Source: Pseudomonas sp. 8AS
GTDB taxonomy: Bacteria > Pseudomonadota > Gammaproteobacteria > Pseudomonadales > Pseudomonadaceae
Direction of reading: 5' to 3'
Length of the DNA: 64,000 nucleotides
Assembly: GCF_902506505.1 (NCBI RefSeq)
Contig: NZ_LR733406.1
Coordinates: forward strand, 1,884,117-1,948,116
Under the pieces are notes generated by a model that saw nothing but the letters and a program-made list of their open reading frames with translations, did not search any database and had not been told where the DNA came from. The stretch's first letter is position 1, and the number at the start of each line of letters is the position of its first letter. Below, in pieces: positions 1 through 8,177 of this stretch. Both the position numbers and the translations under genes were made by a program.

Positions 1-95
1 CAGCTGACCAGGCGAGTCACGTTGGGCAGGATCAGGATAACGGTGGTGGCCAGGACGATCAGGGTCGCCTGCCGGTACTTGGCTTGTTTGAACAT
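1..95 (-). CDS. partial N-terminus of an unidentified membrane protein
   Basis: The first 31 codons of a minus-strand gene run off the left edge. The start ATG is at 93-95, preceded on its strand by an AAAGGCAGTGG ribosome-binding region. The peptide begins MFKQAKYRQATLIVLATTVI, that is, a short basic N-terminus followed by a hydrophobic stretch, so it is either a signal anchor or the first membrane helix. Family cannot be decided from this fragment. It is divergent from the thiolase gene that starts at 500. Confidence 0.55.
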   Translation of the reverse strand, partial: MFKQAKYRQATLIVLATTVILILPNVTRLVS

Positions 96-499
96 GTTGC
101 CACTGCCTTTATTTTTGTTGGTGCTTTGGCTGCCGTCCGCACTGAACGATCTGTCGGGCTCCTGCCGCGCACCGTGGCGCAGATAAAAACCGCCCCGGCA
201 AAACCCGGCGGCGGCCCCTTGCATGCCTAACTCTAGGGGCTTCGTCACACTTGGCTTAGACCACTTGGTTTCTAGGGTTTGCGGGACAAAACCCGGTGGT
301 TATTGCCGGTGTCCGGCAACCCGGGGCCAGGCCTTGAGCCAGAGCCCTCGCGCGGGCGGTGTCGGGTGCTTGCGGCAAACTGACCGCCCGTCTGAGCCGA
401 ACGGTCAATGGGCCTGAGCGCATCGGTCATTGAGTCCGGCGGGCGGACGGCTAAGGTTAGGCGACCCGGCATCCGCCGCTGCCTGTTACCGAGGACGTC
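96..499. other. 404-bp intergenic region before the thiolase gene
   Basis: No convincing gene is seen. The stretch holds the divergent promoters of the partial left gene and the thiolase-MFE operon. Near the thiolase it carries three TGACCG-type half-sites at 381-386 (direct) and 402-407 and 424-429 (both as CGGTCA), spaced 21-22 bp, which could be a regulator binding array. A ribosome-binding site CCGAGGACGTC precedes the ATG at 500. Confidence 0.5.
381..429. promoter_or_regulatory. candidate operator array of TGACCG half-sites
   Basis: TGACCG at 381-386 and its complement CGGTCA at 402-407 and 424-429. Centres are 21 and 22 bp apart, close to two DNA turns, so all three lie on one helix face. 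It sits 70-120 bp before the thiolase start. Binding protein unknown; a fatty-acid or acyl-CoA responsive repressor is a guess from the operon content. Confidence 0.3.
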
Positions 500-1705
500 A
501 TGACCGAAGCACTGATTTTCGACGCCGTGCGCACCCCGCGCGGCAAGGGCAAGAAGGACGGCGCGCTGTACAGCGTCAAGCCGGTCAATCTGGTGGCCGG
601 CCTGTTGCGCGCGCTGCAGCAGCGCAATGGCCTGGATACCCGCCAGGTCGACGACATCGTGCTCGGCTGCGTGACCCCGGTGGGCGACCAGGGCGCCGAT
701 ATCGCCAAGACCGCGGCGATGGTCGCCGACTGGGACGTCAGCGTGGCCGGTGTGCAGCTCAATCGCTTCTGCGCCTCGGGCCTGGAGGCGGTCAACCTGG
801 GCGCGATGAAGGTGCGCTCCGGTTTCGAGGACCTGGTGGTGGTCGGCGGCGTGGAGTCCATGTCGCGGGTGCCGATGGGCTCCGACGGCGGTGCCTGGGT
901 GATGGACCCGGAAACCAACATGCATACCCACTTCACCCCGCAGGGCATCGGCGCCGACCTGATCGCCACTCTGGAAGGCTTCAGCCGCAGCGACGTCGAC
1001 AGCTTCGCCCTGCGCTCCCAGCAGAAGGCCGCGCGCGCCAGCAGAGATGGCTCGTTCGGCAAGTCGCTGATCCCGGTCACCGACCAGAACGGCATCGTCC
1101 TGCTCGACCACGACGAATTCATCCGTGGCGATTCCACGCTGGAGGGCCTGGACAAGCTCAAGCCGAGCTTCGAGATGATGGGGCAGATGGGCTTCGACGC
1201 TACTGCGCTGCAGGTCTACAGCCATGTGGAGCAGATCAACCACGTGCACACCCCGGGCAACAGCTCAGGGATAGTCGATGGCGCGGCGCTGATGCTGATC
1301 GGCTCCGAGGCCAAGGGCAAGGAGCTGGGCTTGAAGCCGCGTGCGCGCATCGTCGCCACGGCGGTGACCAGTACCGACCCGACCATCATGCTCACCGGCC
1401 CGGCGCCGGCCACGCGCAAGGCCCTGGCCAAGGCTGGGCTCTCGGTAGAAGACATCGACCTGTTCGAGGTCAACGAGGCCTTCGCCTCGGTCGTCATGAA
1501 ATTCATGAAGGACATGGGCGTGCCGGAGAGCAAGGTCAACGTCAACGGCGGCTCCATCGCCATGGGCCATCCGCTGGGCGCCACCGGCTGCGCCATCCTC
1601 GGCACCCTGCTCGACGAGCTGGAGAAGCGCGAGCTGCGCTACGGCCTGGCCACCCTCTGCGTGGGCGGCGGCATGGGCATCGCCACCATCATCGAACGAA
1701 TCTGA
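500..1705 (+). CDS. acetyl-CoA C-acyltransferase (thiolase, FadA-like)
   Basis: A 401-residue type II thiolase that cleaves 3-ketoacyl-CoA with CoA, or condenses acetyl-CoA, as the last step of beta-oxidation. The catalytic set is complete: nucleophile Cys91 in NRFCASG, His357 in GHPLGATG and Cys387 in LCVGGG. It resembles the P. aeruginosa PA1736 type, and the downstream gene resembles PA1737 (recognition from memory). It is probably co-transcribed with the multifunctional enzyme at 1808 despite a palindromic repeat in the 102-bp gap. The thiolase-first order is opposite to the classical fadBA operon, suggesting a second, specialised beta-oxidation pair. Start chosen for its GAGGA ribosome-binding site. 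Confidence 0.93.
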   Translation: MTEALIFDAVRTPRGKGKKDGALYSVKPVNLVAGLLRALQQRNGLDTRQVDDIVLGCVTPVGDQGADIAKTAAMVADWDVSVAGVQLNRFCASGLEAVNLGAMKVRSGFEDLVVVGGVESMSRVPMGSDGGAWVMDPETNMHTHFTPQGIGADLIATLEGFSRSDVDSFALRSQQKAARASRDGSFGKSLIPVTDQNGIVLLDHDEFIRGDSTLEGLDKLKPSFEMMGQMGFDATALQVYSHVEQINHVHTPGNSSGIVDGAALMLIGSEAKGKELGLKPRARIVATAVTSTDPTIMLTGPAPATRKALAKAGLSVEDIDLFEVNEAFASVVMKFMKDMGVPESKVNVNGGSIAMGHPLGATGCAILGTLLDELEKRELRYGLATLCVGGGMGIATIIERI

Positions 1706-1708
1706 GCC

Positions 1709-1779
1709 GTAGGATGGGTGGAGCGAAGCGATACCCATCGCCCCGTTTGATGGGTATCGCGGGGCTCAACCCATCCTAC
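1709..1779. repeat. GTAG-bounded palindromic repeat, family A copy 1
   Basis: A 71-bp inverted repeat with outer arms GTAGGATGGGT / ACCCATCCTAC and inner arms GCGATACCCATC / GATGGGTATCGC. It lies between the thiolase and multifunctional enzyme genes and is transcribed with them. A second copy is at 19285-19357. REP-like; could form a long mRNA hairpin. Confidence 0.8.
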
Positions 1780-1807
1780 GTCCCCTACCTGGGATGAGAG
1801 CAAGACA

Positions 1808-3952
1808 ATGACTGACGCCATCCGTTACGAAAAGGGCCAGGACAATATCGTCGTCCTGACCATCGACATGCCCGGCCAGAGCGCCAACACCATGAACGCG
1901 CAGTACCGCGAGGCCATGGGCCAGACCGTCGCGCGCCTGGAGGCCGAGAAGGACTCCATCGCCGGCGTGATTATCACCTCGGCGAAGAAGACCTTCTTCG
2001 CCGGCGGCGACCTGGGCGAGCTGATCAAGGTCACCAAGGCTGACGCCAAGCCGTTCTACGACATGGTCCTGGGCATCAAGGGCCAGCTGCGCCGCCTGGA
2101 AACCCTGGGCAAGCCGGTGGTGGCCGCGATCAACGGCGCCGCGCTGGGCGGCGGCTGGGAAATCTGCCTGGCCTGCCAGCATCGCATCGCCTTGAACGAA
2201 AGCCATGTGCAGCTGGGCCTGCCGGAAGTGACCCTCGGCCTGCTGCCGGGCGGTGGCGGCGTGGTGCGCATGGTGCGCCTGCTCGGCCTGGAAAAGGCCC
2301 TGCCGTACCTGGCCGAAGGCAAGAAGGTGCGCCCGGACGCCGCGCTCAAGGCCGGCCTGATCCACGATCTCGCCGCCACCCCGGAAGAGATGCTGAGCAA
2401 GGCCCGCGCCTGGATCGCCGCCAACCCGAGCGCCGTGCAGCCGTGGGACGTCAAGGGCTACAAGATCCCCGGCGGCACCCCGAGCTCGCCGAACGTCGCA
2501 CAGATGCTGGCCATCGCTCCGAGCGTGCTGCGCGACAAGACCAAGGGCTGCTTCCCGGCGCCGGAGAAGATCATGTGCGCCGCCGTCGAAGGCGCCCAGG
2601 TCGACTTCGACACCGCGCAGATCATCGAGGCGCGCTACTTCACCGAGCTGACCACCGGCCAGGTGGCGAAGAACATGATCGGCACCTTCTGGTTCCAGCT
2701 CAACGAGATCAATGCCGGCAGCTCGCGCCCGCAGGGCATCCCGCAGTACGTAACCAGGAAGGTCGGCGTGCTCGGCGCCGGCATGATGGGCGCCGGCATC
2801 GCCTATGTGTCGGCGGCGGCCGGCATCGAGGTGGTGCTGAAAGACGTGTCCATCGAGGCGGCGGAGAAGGGCAAGGCCTACTCGGCCAAGCTGCTCGACA
2901 AGAAGGTCAGCCGCGGCCAGATGACGGCGGAGAAGCGCGACGCCTTCCTCGCCCGCATCAAGCCGACCGTCAGCGACGCCGACTTCGACGGCTGCGACCT
3001 GATCATCGAAGCGGTGTTCGAGGACCGCGGGCTCAAGGCCAAGGTCACCGCCGCTGCCGAAAGCGCCGCACTGAGCGACGCGGTAATCGCTTCCAATACC
3101 TCGACCCTGCCGATCACCGGCCTGGCGACTGCGGTGCAGAAGCAGGACAAATTTATCGGCCTGCACTTCTTCAGCCCGGTCGACAAGATGCCGCTGGTGG
3201 AAATCATCCGTGGCGCCAAGACCAGCGACGAGACCCTGGCCCGTGGTTTCGACTACGTGCTGCAGATCAAGAAGACCCCGATCGTGGTCGAGGACAGCCG
3301 CGGCTTCTTCACCTCGCGGGTGTTCGGCACCTTCACCAACGAGGGCATCGCCATGCTCGGCGAGGGCGTCAGCGCGGCGATGATCGAGACCGAGGCGCGC
3401 AAGGCCGGCATGCCGGTGGGCCCGCTGGCGATCAGCGACGAAGTGTCGATGAGCCTGATGGAGCACATCCGCCAGCAGACCGTCGCCGACCTGGCCGCCG
3501 AGGGCAAGCAGATCCCGCAGCACCCGGCGTTCGCCGTCATCGAACTGATGCTCAAGGAGTACAAGCGTCCGGGCAAGGCCGCCGGTGGCGGTTTCTACGA
3601 CTACCCGGAAGGTGGCAAGAAGCACCTGTGGCCGCAGCTCAAGGCACGCTTCGAGAAGGTCGACGCGCAGATCTCCCAGGAGGACGTGCGCGACCGCATC
3701 CTGTTTATCCAGGCCATCGAGACGGTGCGCTGCGTGGAGGAGGGTGTGCTGAAGTCGGTGGCCGACGCCAATATCGGCTCGATCTTCGGCATTGGCTTCG
3801 CTGCCTGGACCGGCGGGGCGCTGCAGTTCATCAACCAGTACGGCATCAAGGACTTCGTCGCCCGCGCCCAGTACCTGGCCGAGCAGTACGGCGAGCGCTT
3901 CCTGCCGCCGGCCCTGCTGCTGGAGAAGGCGGCCAGCGGCGAGGGCTTCTGA
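1808..3952 (+). CDS. fatty-acid oxidation multifunctional enzyme (enoyl-CoA hydratase / 3-hydroxyacyl-CoA dehydrogenase)
   Basis: A 714-residue FadB-type fusion. The crotonase half (about 1-200) has the two hydratase glutamates, Glu118 in GGGWEIC and Glu140 in GLPEVTLG. The dehydrogenase half begins with the NAD motif VGVLGAGMMGAG near residue 319 and has catalytic His453 in GLHFFSPVDKMP; the C-terminal dehydrogenase repeat ends near 710. It converts enoyl-CoA to 3-ketoacyl-CoA in the cytoplasm, and the upstream thiolase finishes the cycle. Length and motifs are normal for the family. The operon ends at a strong intrinsic terminator 30 bp downstream. Confidence 0.95.
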   Translation: MTDAIRYEKGQDNIVVLTIDMPGQSANTMNAQYREAMGQTVARLEAEKDSIAGVIITSAKKTFFAGGDLGELIKVTKADAKPFYDMVLGIKGQLRRLETLGKPVVAAINGAALGGGWEICLACQHRIALNESHVQLGLPEVTLGLLPGGGGVVRMVRLLGLEKALPYLAEGKKVRPDAALKAGLIHDLAATPEEMLSKARAWIAANPSAVQPWDVKGYKIPGGTPSSPNVAQMLAIAPSVLRDKTKGCFPAPEKIMCAAVEGAQVDFDTAQIIEARYFTELTTGQVAKNMIGTFWFQLNEINAGSSRPQGIPQYVTRKVGVLGAGMMGAGIAYVSAAAGIEVVLKDVSIEAAEKGKAYSAKLLDKKVSRGQMTAEKRDAFLARIKPTVSDADFDGCDLIIEAVFEDRGLKAKVTAAAESAALSDAVIASNTSTLPITGLATAVQKQDKFIGLHFFSPVDKMPLVEIIRGAKTSDETLARGFDYVLQIKKTPIVVEDSRGFFTSRVFGTFTNEGIAMLGEGVSAAMIETEARKAGMPVGPLAISDEVSMSLMEHIRQQTVADLAAEGKQIPQHPAFAVIELMLKEYKRPGKAAGGGFYDYPEGGKKHLWPQLKARFEKVDAQISQEDVRDRILFIQAIETVRCVEEGVLKSVADANIGSIFGIGFAAWTGGALQFINQYGIKDFVARAQYLAEQYGERFLPPALLLEKAASGEGF

Positions 3953-3982
3953 GTCTGCATGGCGAGTGAGCCATAGCCCATG

Positions 3983-4012
3983 AAACCGGCCCCTGGTGGG
4001 CCGGTTTTTTTT
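3983..4012 (+). terminator. intrinsic terminator after the beta-oxidation operon
   Basis: Stem AAACCGGCCC / GGGCCGGTTT followed by eight T residues, 30 bp after the multifunctional enzyme stop codon. Confidence 0.9.
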
Positions 4013-4173
4013 GGCGCTATGTGGCCGGGCGGGGCAGGCTGCTTGGCTGGCAGCGGCTTCAGCCGTGAAGCCATTGCTCCTGGCCCACCGCTTGAGGCTG
4101 CGCCGCGCCGGGCTTTCCCTGTAGGCTGTGGGCCAGGTGCATTGAGCCGACTTGCGAGCGGCGGGAGCGGGGT

Positions 4174-4680
4174 ATGGAACAGGCCATGAAGCGGCGTGGC
4201 AGGCACGCGGGCAGGGTGGCGGCCCTGCTGGCGGCCCTGGCTGCGGTGGCGGCCCAGGCCGAGGGCAAGATCAGCGAGCGCACCGACCCGCAGAGCGGTG
4301 CCCGGGTGGTGAGCTTCGTGCAGGAGGTGGTGGCGCAGCGCGTCACCCTGAACTTCTTCGGCATGAGCGACCCGCAGAGCCGCGAGGTGCAGCTGACCCT
4401 GGTGCTGATGCGTGGCGGCGACCAGCCGCGTTACCAGGGCTGTGACCAGATCGATGTGCGGGTGGGCGGCATGCGCATCGGCTATCAGGAGAAGATCGAG
4501 AGCCGCACCCTCAAGGTCGGTGTGGTCGAATCGGTCTACGTGCCGCTGCGCTCGCGCGACCTGCAACCCCTGCAGCTGGCGCCGCGCCTGGACTACAGCA
4601 TCTGCGGCGACATCGCCAGCGCGACGGCGGCGGAGCTGGACGGCGTGCGTGAAGTGCTCAAGCGCCTGGGGCTGCGCTGA
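4174..4680 (+). CDS. hypothetical exported protein
   Basis: A 168-residue protein of unknown function. The N-terminus (MKRRGRHAGRVAALLAALAA, reading from the second Met at 4186) is a typical signal peptide with likely cleavage after AAQA; the mature part is about 140 residues with two cysteines (in QGCDQIDV and SICGD) that could form a disulfide. No enzyme motif is visible. The start may be either 4174 or 4186; a GGAGCGGGG stretch precedes the first. It stands alone between a terminator and a minus-strand small gene. Codon and GC use look native. Confidence 0.7.
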   Translation: MEQAMKRRGRHAGRVAALLAALAAVAAQAEGKISERTDPQSGARVVSFVQEVVAQRVTLNFFGMSDPQSREVQLTLVLMRGGDQPRYQGCDQIDVRVGGMRIGYQEKIESRTLKVGVVESVYVPLRSRDLQPLQLAPRLDYSICGDIASATAAELDGVREVLKRLGLR

Positions 4681-4704
4681 GTCCCTGCCGGCCGGTCAGG
4701 CGCG

Positions 4705-4920
4705 TCAGGCCGCCTGGCACCAGCCGTGCTGCAGGCACAGCACGGCGTGGATGGCCAGCTTCTCGTCCTGGCGGGTCGGCATGGCCAGGGTCAGCAGGCT
4801 GCCGTCGATCAAGTGTACGGCGGCTTCCGATTCGAAGCGCAGGCCGGACTCGTCCAGGCTGGCGTAGGTCACGCCGTAGCTGCTCCTGCTGGCGAAGGCT
4901 TCGCTGATGGTCATCGTCAC
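4705..4920 (-). CDS. small hypothetical protein (71 aa)
   Basis: A 71-residue cytoplasmic-looking protein, MTMTISEAFASRSSYGVTYA at its N-terminus, with a C-terminal CLQHGWCQAA. It is supported by a good ribosome-binding site (GAGGACGTG before the ATG) and by being followed without an intervening gene in the same direction as the 34-residue gene just upstream at 4937-5041, from which it is 16 bp away. No domain recognised. The pair looks like a small two-gene unit. Confidence 0.6.
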   Translation of the reverse strand: MTMTISEAFASRSSYGVTYASLDESGLRFESEAAVHLIDGSLLTLAMPTRQDEKLAIHAVLCLQHGWCQAA

Positions 4921-4936
4921 GTCCTCGCTAAGGGGG

Positions 4937-5041
4937 TTACTGGCGCTTGGCGGCCGCCTGGGCCTGGTGGCTGGCGGCGGCTGCCGGGCTGTGGAAGGCG
5001 GAGGCCGCGATCAGGCTGGCGATGGCTGCAAAACTGCTCAT
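4937..5041 (-). CDS. very small Ala-rich protein (34 aa)
   Basis: A 34-residue frame, starting MSSFAAIASLIAASAFHSPA and ending QAQAAAKRQ, with AGGAG seven bases before the ATG. The frame can be extended upstream but only this start has a ribosome-binding site. It has a short hydrophobic segment and an Ala/Gln/Lys tail, resembling a small secreted or membrane-associated peptide. It precedes the 71-residue gene at 4705-4920 in the same direction. Function unknown; it could still be a chance frame. Confidence 0.45.
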   Translation of the reverse strand: MSSFAAIASLIAASAFHSPAAAASHQAQAAAKRQ

Positions 5042-5268
5042 GGGGTGACTCCTGCTGGCGAATGGGCTCGAACCCGAGGCCTGCATGATTGACCGGCCGC
5101 CCCGGCGACAGAAGTGAATGGCAGGCATGGTGACTATCACCCGTGCTGATGGCTGCCGACTATCGCCTGCAAAGCCTTTGCGGCCTTATGGATATTGCCT
5201 TCGCGGGTGCTTCGATGCAGGCTTAGAGCTTGTCTCCCACCCTCAGTCGAGTGAGGTAATCCGCCTAC

Positions 5269-6000
5269 ATGTCACTGCGCATCTGCATTCTGGAAACCGA
5301 CGTCCTTCGCCCCGAACTGATCGAGCAATATCAGGGTTATGGCCGCATGTTCGAGCGCCTGTTCGAACGTCAGCCGATTCCGGCGCAGTTCAGCGTGTAC
5401 AACGTCATGCAGGGGGATTACCCGGCTGCTGACGAGCAGTACGACGCCTACCTGGTCACCGGCAGCAAGGCGGATTCCTTCGGCAGCGATGCGTGGATCC
5501 AGACGCTCAAGCTTTACCTGCAGGAGCGTTACCAGCGTGGCGACAAGCTGCTCGGCGTGTGCTTCGGCCACCAGCTGCTGGCCTTGCTGTTCGGCGGCCA
5601 TACCCAGCGTGCGGAGCAGGGCTGGGGCGTGGGCATCCATCGTTACGAGGTCAAGCAGCAGCCAGCCTGGATGAGCCCGGCGCTGGAGCAGCTGACCCTG
5701 CTGATCAGCCACCAGGACCAGGTCACGGCCCTGCCGGAGAACGCCACGCTGCTGGCCTCCAGCCCCTTCTGCCCGATTGCCGCCTACTGCATCGACGATC
5801 AGGTGCTGTGCTTCCAGGGCCACCCGGAGTTCATCCACGACTACTCGCGGGCCCTGCTGGACATCCGTCAGCAGTGCATCGGCGAGCCGACCTACCAGCA
5901 GGCCGTGGCCAGCCTGGAGCATGAACACCAGGGGCAGACGGTGGCGGAGTGGATGATGCGCTTCGTCGCCCACGGCAAGCGCGACCTGCAGGGCGCCTGA
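5269..6000 (+). CDS. class I glutamine amidotransferase-like protein
   Basis: A 243-residue stand-alone GATase1 domain. The nucleophile Cys98 lies in GVCFGHQLLA and the His185/Glu187 pair in GHPEF, so the Cys-His-Glu triad is intact and glutamine hydrolysis is expected. Such single-domain proteins (P. aeruginosa PA1742 is similar, from memory) are often annotated as GMP-synthase-like or gamma-glutamyl hydrolases of polyamine or amino-acid breakdown; the acceptor substrate cannot be told here. No synthetase partner is adjacent. The ribosome-binding site is weak (GAGG about 13 bases before the ATG). Confidence 0.85.
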   Translation: MSLRICILETDVLRPELIEQYQGYGRMFERLFERQPIPAQFSVYNVMQGDYPAADEQYDAYLVTGSKADSFGSDAWIQTLKLYLQERYQRGDKLLGVCFGHQLLALLFGGHTQRAEQGWGVGIHRYEVKQQPAWMSPALEQLTLLISHQDQVTALPENATLLASSPFCPIAAYCIDDQVLCFQGHPEFIHDYSRALLDIRQQCIGEPTYQQAVASLEHEHQGQTVAEWMMRFVAHGKRDLQGA

Positions 6001-6091
6001 GGTTCAAGGCCGTTCCCGTAGGGCTATGTCCTTCTTATGTGTTGTATGGCGTGGCGAGCGTGGATTGCCCTGTATTGCGCGGCGCGCCTGG

Positions 6092-6175
6092 GTAGGTTGG
6101 CGTTGAGCGCAGCGAAGCCCAACAGCCGGGGCAGGCCCGTTGGGCTTCGTCGCGCGGCTCCTCAACCCAGCCTGC
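6092..6175. repeat. GTAG-bounded palindromic repeat, family B copy 1
   Basis: Inverted repeat with GTAGGTTGGCGTTGAG at the left, inner arms GCGAAGCCCAAC / GTTGGGCTTCGTCGC and CTCAACCCAGCCTGC at the right. Homologous copies are at 10258-10340 and 25979-26057. Sits between convergent genes. Confidence 0.8.
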
Positions 6176-6244
6176 GACTCATCGCCGTGGCCACACGCAA
6201 CCGGGACACGGCCTTTCCGTAGGAGGCCGGGGCCGGCTGCGGCC

Positions 6245-7216
6245 CTACAACCAGTGCATGCGCTTGAAGTTGGCGAACAGGCCGACGCAGCCGACGGCGA
6301 TGATGCCGAGCACGCCGAAGTAGCCGTAGTGCCAGGTCAGTTCCGGCATGTTCTGGAAGTTCATTCCGTAGATCCCCGCCACCGCGGTGGGAAACGCCAG
6401 GATCGCCGCCCAGGCGGCGAACTTGCGCTGGGTCACGCTCTGCCGGGAGGCCTCCAGCAGCAGGCCGATCTCGATGGCGTGGTCGGCCATCTCGCGCAGC
6501 CCGGTGAGGTCTTCCAGCAGGCGGTTGACGTGGATCGCGATATCGCGGAAGTACGGGCGCATGTGCTTGTCGATGAAGGGGAAGTCGAGCTGCTGCAGTT
6601 CCTTGCAGATCTCCGTCATGGGCGCGACCTGGCGGCGCAGGCGCAGCAGGTCGCGGCGCAGGCCGTGGATGCGCTCCACGTCGGCCTGCTGCAGCGGGCG
6701 GCCGAGCACGGTTTCCTCGATGTCCTCCAGCTCGCCGTGGATGCAGTCCATCAGTGGCCGGTAGTTCTCCATGACGAAGCTGAGCAGGGCGTAGAGCACG
6801 AAATCCTCGCCGTGCTCCAGCAGCAGCGGGCGCGCCTCGCAGCGCTGGCGCACAGTGGAGTAGGGCGCCGAATCGCCGTAGCGGGCGCTGATCACATAGC
6901 CCTTGCCGGCGAACAGCTGGGTCTCGACGAACTGCAGGCGGCCTTCGCTACGGATCGGCGAGTAGAGCACCATGAACAGCGCGTCGCCGAAGATCTCCAG
7001 CTTGGGCCGGGTGTGCTGGGCGATGGCATCTTCCATGGCCAGCTCATGGATATTGAACTGCTCCTGCAGGCAGTGCAGCTCCTCGCTGCCGGGGTCGCGC
7101 AGGCCGATCCAGACGAAATGCTCGGGCCGGGTGGCCCACTGGCTGCCTTCGTTCAGGCTGAAATCGGCGATTTTCCGGCCTTTGCTGTAGGCAACGGCGG
7201 CAACGACCTGGGCCAT
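6245..7216 (-). CDS. corA: magnesium/cobalt transporter CorA
   Basis: A 323-residue CorA-family channel for divalent cations (Mg2+, Co2+, Ni2+). The diagnostic YGMNF signature is at residues 283-287 at the end of the first of two C-terminal membrane helices (about 265-285 and 295-315); the preceding 260 residues form the cytoplasmic funnel. Length is standard. It could equally be a Zn-transporting ZntB relative, since the periplasmic loop is MPEL rather than MPEL-G/F-x types that distinguish subfamilies poorly. It is encoded downstream of the acyltransferase with a 63-bp gap, so a common transcript is possible. Confidence 0.9.
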   Translation of the reverse strand: MAQVVAAVAYSKGRKIADFSLNEGSQWATRPEHFVWIGLRDPGSEELHCLQEQFNIHELAMEDAIAQHTRPKLEIFGDALFMVLYSPIRSEGRLQFVETQLFAGKGYVISARYGDSAPYSTVRQRCEARPLLLEHGEDFVLYALLSFVMENYRPLMDCIHGELEDIEETVLGRPLQQADVERIHGLRRDLLRLRRQVAPMTEICKELQQLDFPFIDKHMRPYFRDIAIHVNRLLEDLTGLREMADHAIEIGLLLEASRQSVTQRKFAAWAAILAFPTAVAGIYGMNFQNMPELTWHYGYFGVLGIIAVGCVGLFANFKRMHWL

Positions 7217-7279
7217 GGGAGTTCCTCTGCTGGGCGATGGCGCAGCTTAACCCAGCGGCGCCCGCCCTGCAGCGGAGTG

Positions 7280-8002
7280 TCAGGCCTTGGCCAGCTGCTG
7301 GTCGAGCTGCTCGATGCACTCCTGCATCAGCTGCTGGCAGCGTTCCATCAGCTGCGGCAGGTCGTCCAGGGTCAGGCCCAGGGTGGGAATGGCCGGCAGC
7401 GAGCGGATCATGATGCGTCCGCTGTTCCAGCGATTGAGCTTGAGGCGCTTGGCATAGGTGCTGACGCACACCGGAATGATCGGCACGCCGGCGGCGATGG
7501 CCATTTGGAAGGCGCCTTTCTTGAACGGCAGCAGGCCATCGCCCAGGTTGCGCGTGCCTTCCGGGAACACCCAGATCGAGGTGTCGCGGTGCTGCAGGGT
7601 CTCGGTGGTGGTGAGCATGGCCTGCTTGGCCTTGCGCGCGTTGCCGCGGTCGATCAGCACGTTGCCGGCCAGCCAGTAGAGCTGGCCGAAGAACGGCACC
7701 CATTTCAGGCTCTTTTTGCCGATGCTCACGGTGCGCGGCGGCACCACGCGGCCGAGCACGTAGAGGTCGTAGTTGGACTGGTGGTTGGCGATGATCACGC
7801 TGGACGGCTTCTTGTCGAACAGGCTGGCCACCTCGGTCTTCACCTGCAGGCGCAGGATGCGCAGGGCCGGCAGCGAATACAGGCGTGCGCACAGGCGGCT
7901 GTTGTCCGGGTTGAAGGGGCGGCACAGGCCGAGCAGCAGGCCGAGGATTCCGGCAGCGATAAAGTGCAGGCCCATCAGCAGCATGCGGGGGAGAAAAAGC
8001 AT
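7280..8002 (-). CDS. 1-acyl-sn-glycerol-3-phosphate acyltransferase (PlsC family)
   Basis: A 240-residue membrane-associated lysophospholipid acyltransferase. It has an N-terminal membrane helix (about 8-28), the catalytic HX4D motif as NHQSNYD (His74, Asp79), and the substrate-binding FPEGTR motif (residues 146-151). It adds the second acyl chain to lysophosphatidate during phospholipid synthesis; as Pseudomonas genomes carry several paralogues this may be a specialised copy. The corA gene follows on the same strand. Confidence 0.9.
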   Translation of the reverse strand: MLFLPRMLLMGLHFIAAGILGLLLGLCRPFNPDNSRLCARLYSLPALRILRLQVKTEVASLFDKKPSSVIIANHQSNYDLYVLGRVVPPRTVSIGKKSLKWVPFFGQLYWLAGNVLIDRGNARKAKQAMLTTTETLQHRDTSIWVFPEGTRNLGDGLLPFKKGAFQMAIAAGVPIIPVCVSTYAKRLKLNRWNSGRIMIRSLPAIPTLGLTLDDLPQLMERCQQLMQECIEQLDQQLAKA

Positions 8003-8177
8003 CGGGTAGGCCTGTAGGCAGACAAAAAGGCGGGCAGTGTACGGGCGTGCACTGCTTTCGGCAATTGACGTTGATCAGCGGTTATTAGCGGAGATTGCGG
8101 AGTTATTGTGCGGCGAAGTCGGCCCGCGCCGGGTGGCCCACCCGATGATGCCGGGGTGGGCCGTTCGGCGGCGTGGC

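Noticed and set aside
6140..8017. Long open frame opposite corA and the acyltransferase
   Set aside because: Mirror of real coding sequence in GC-rich DNA; low-complexity residues, no ribosome-binding site or family motif, while both opposite genes have clear signatures.
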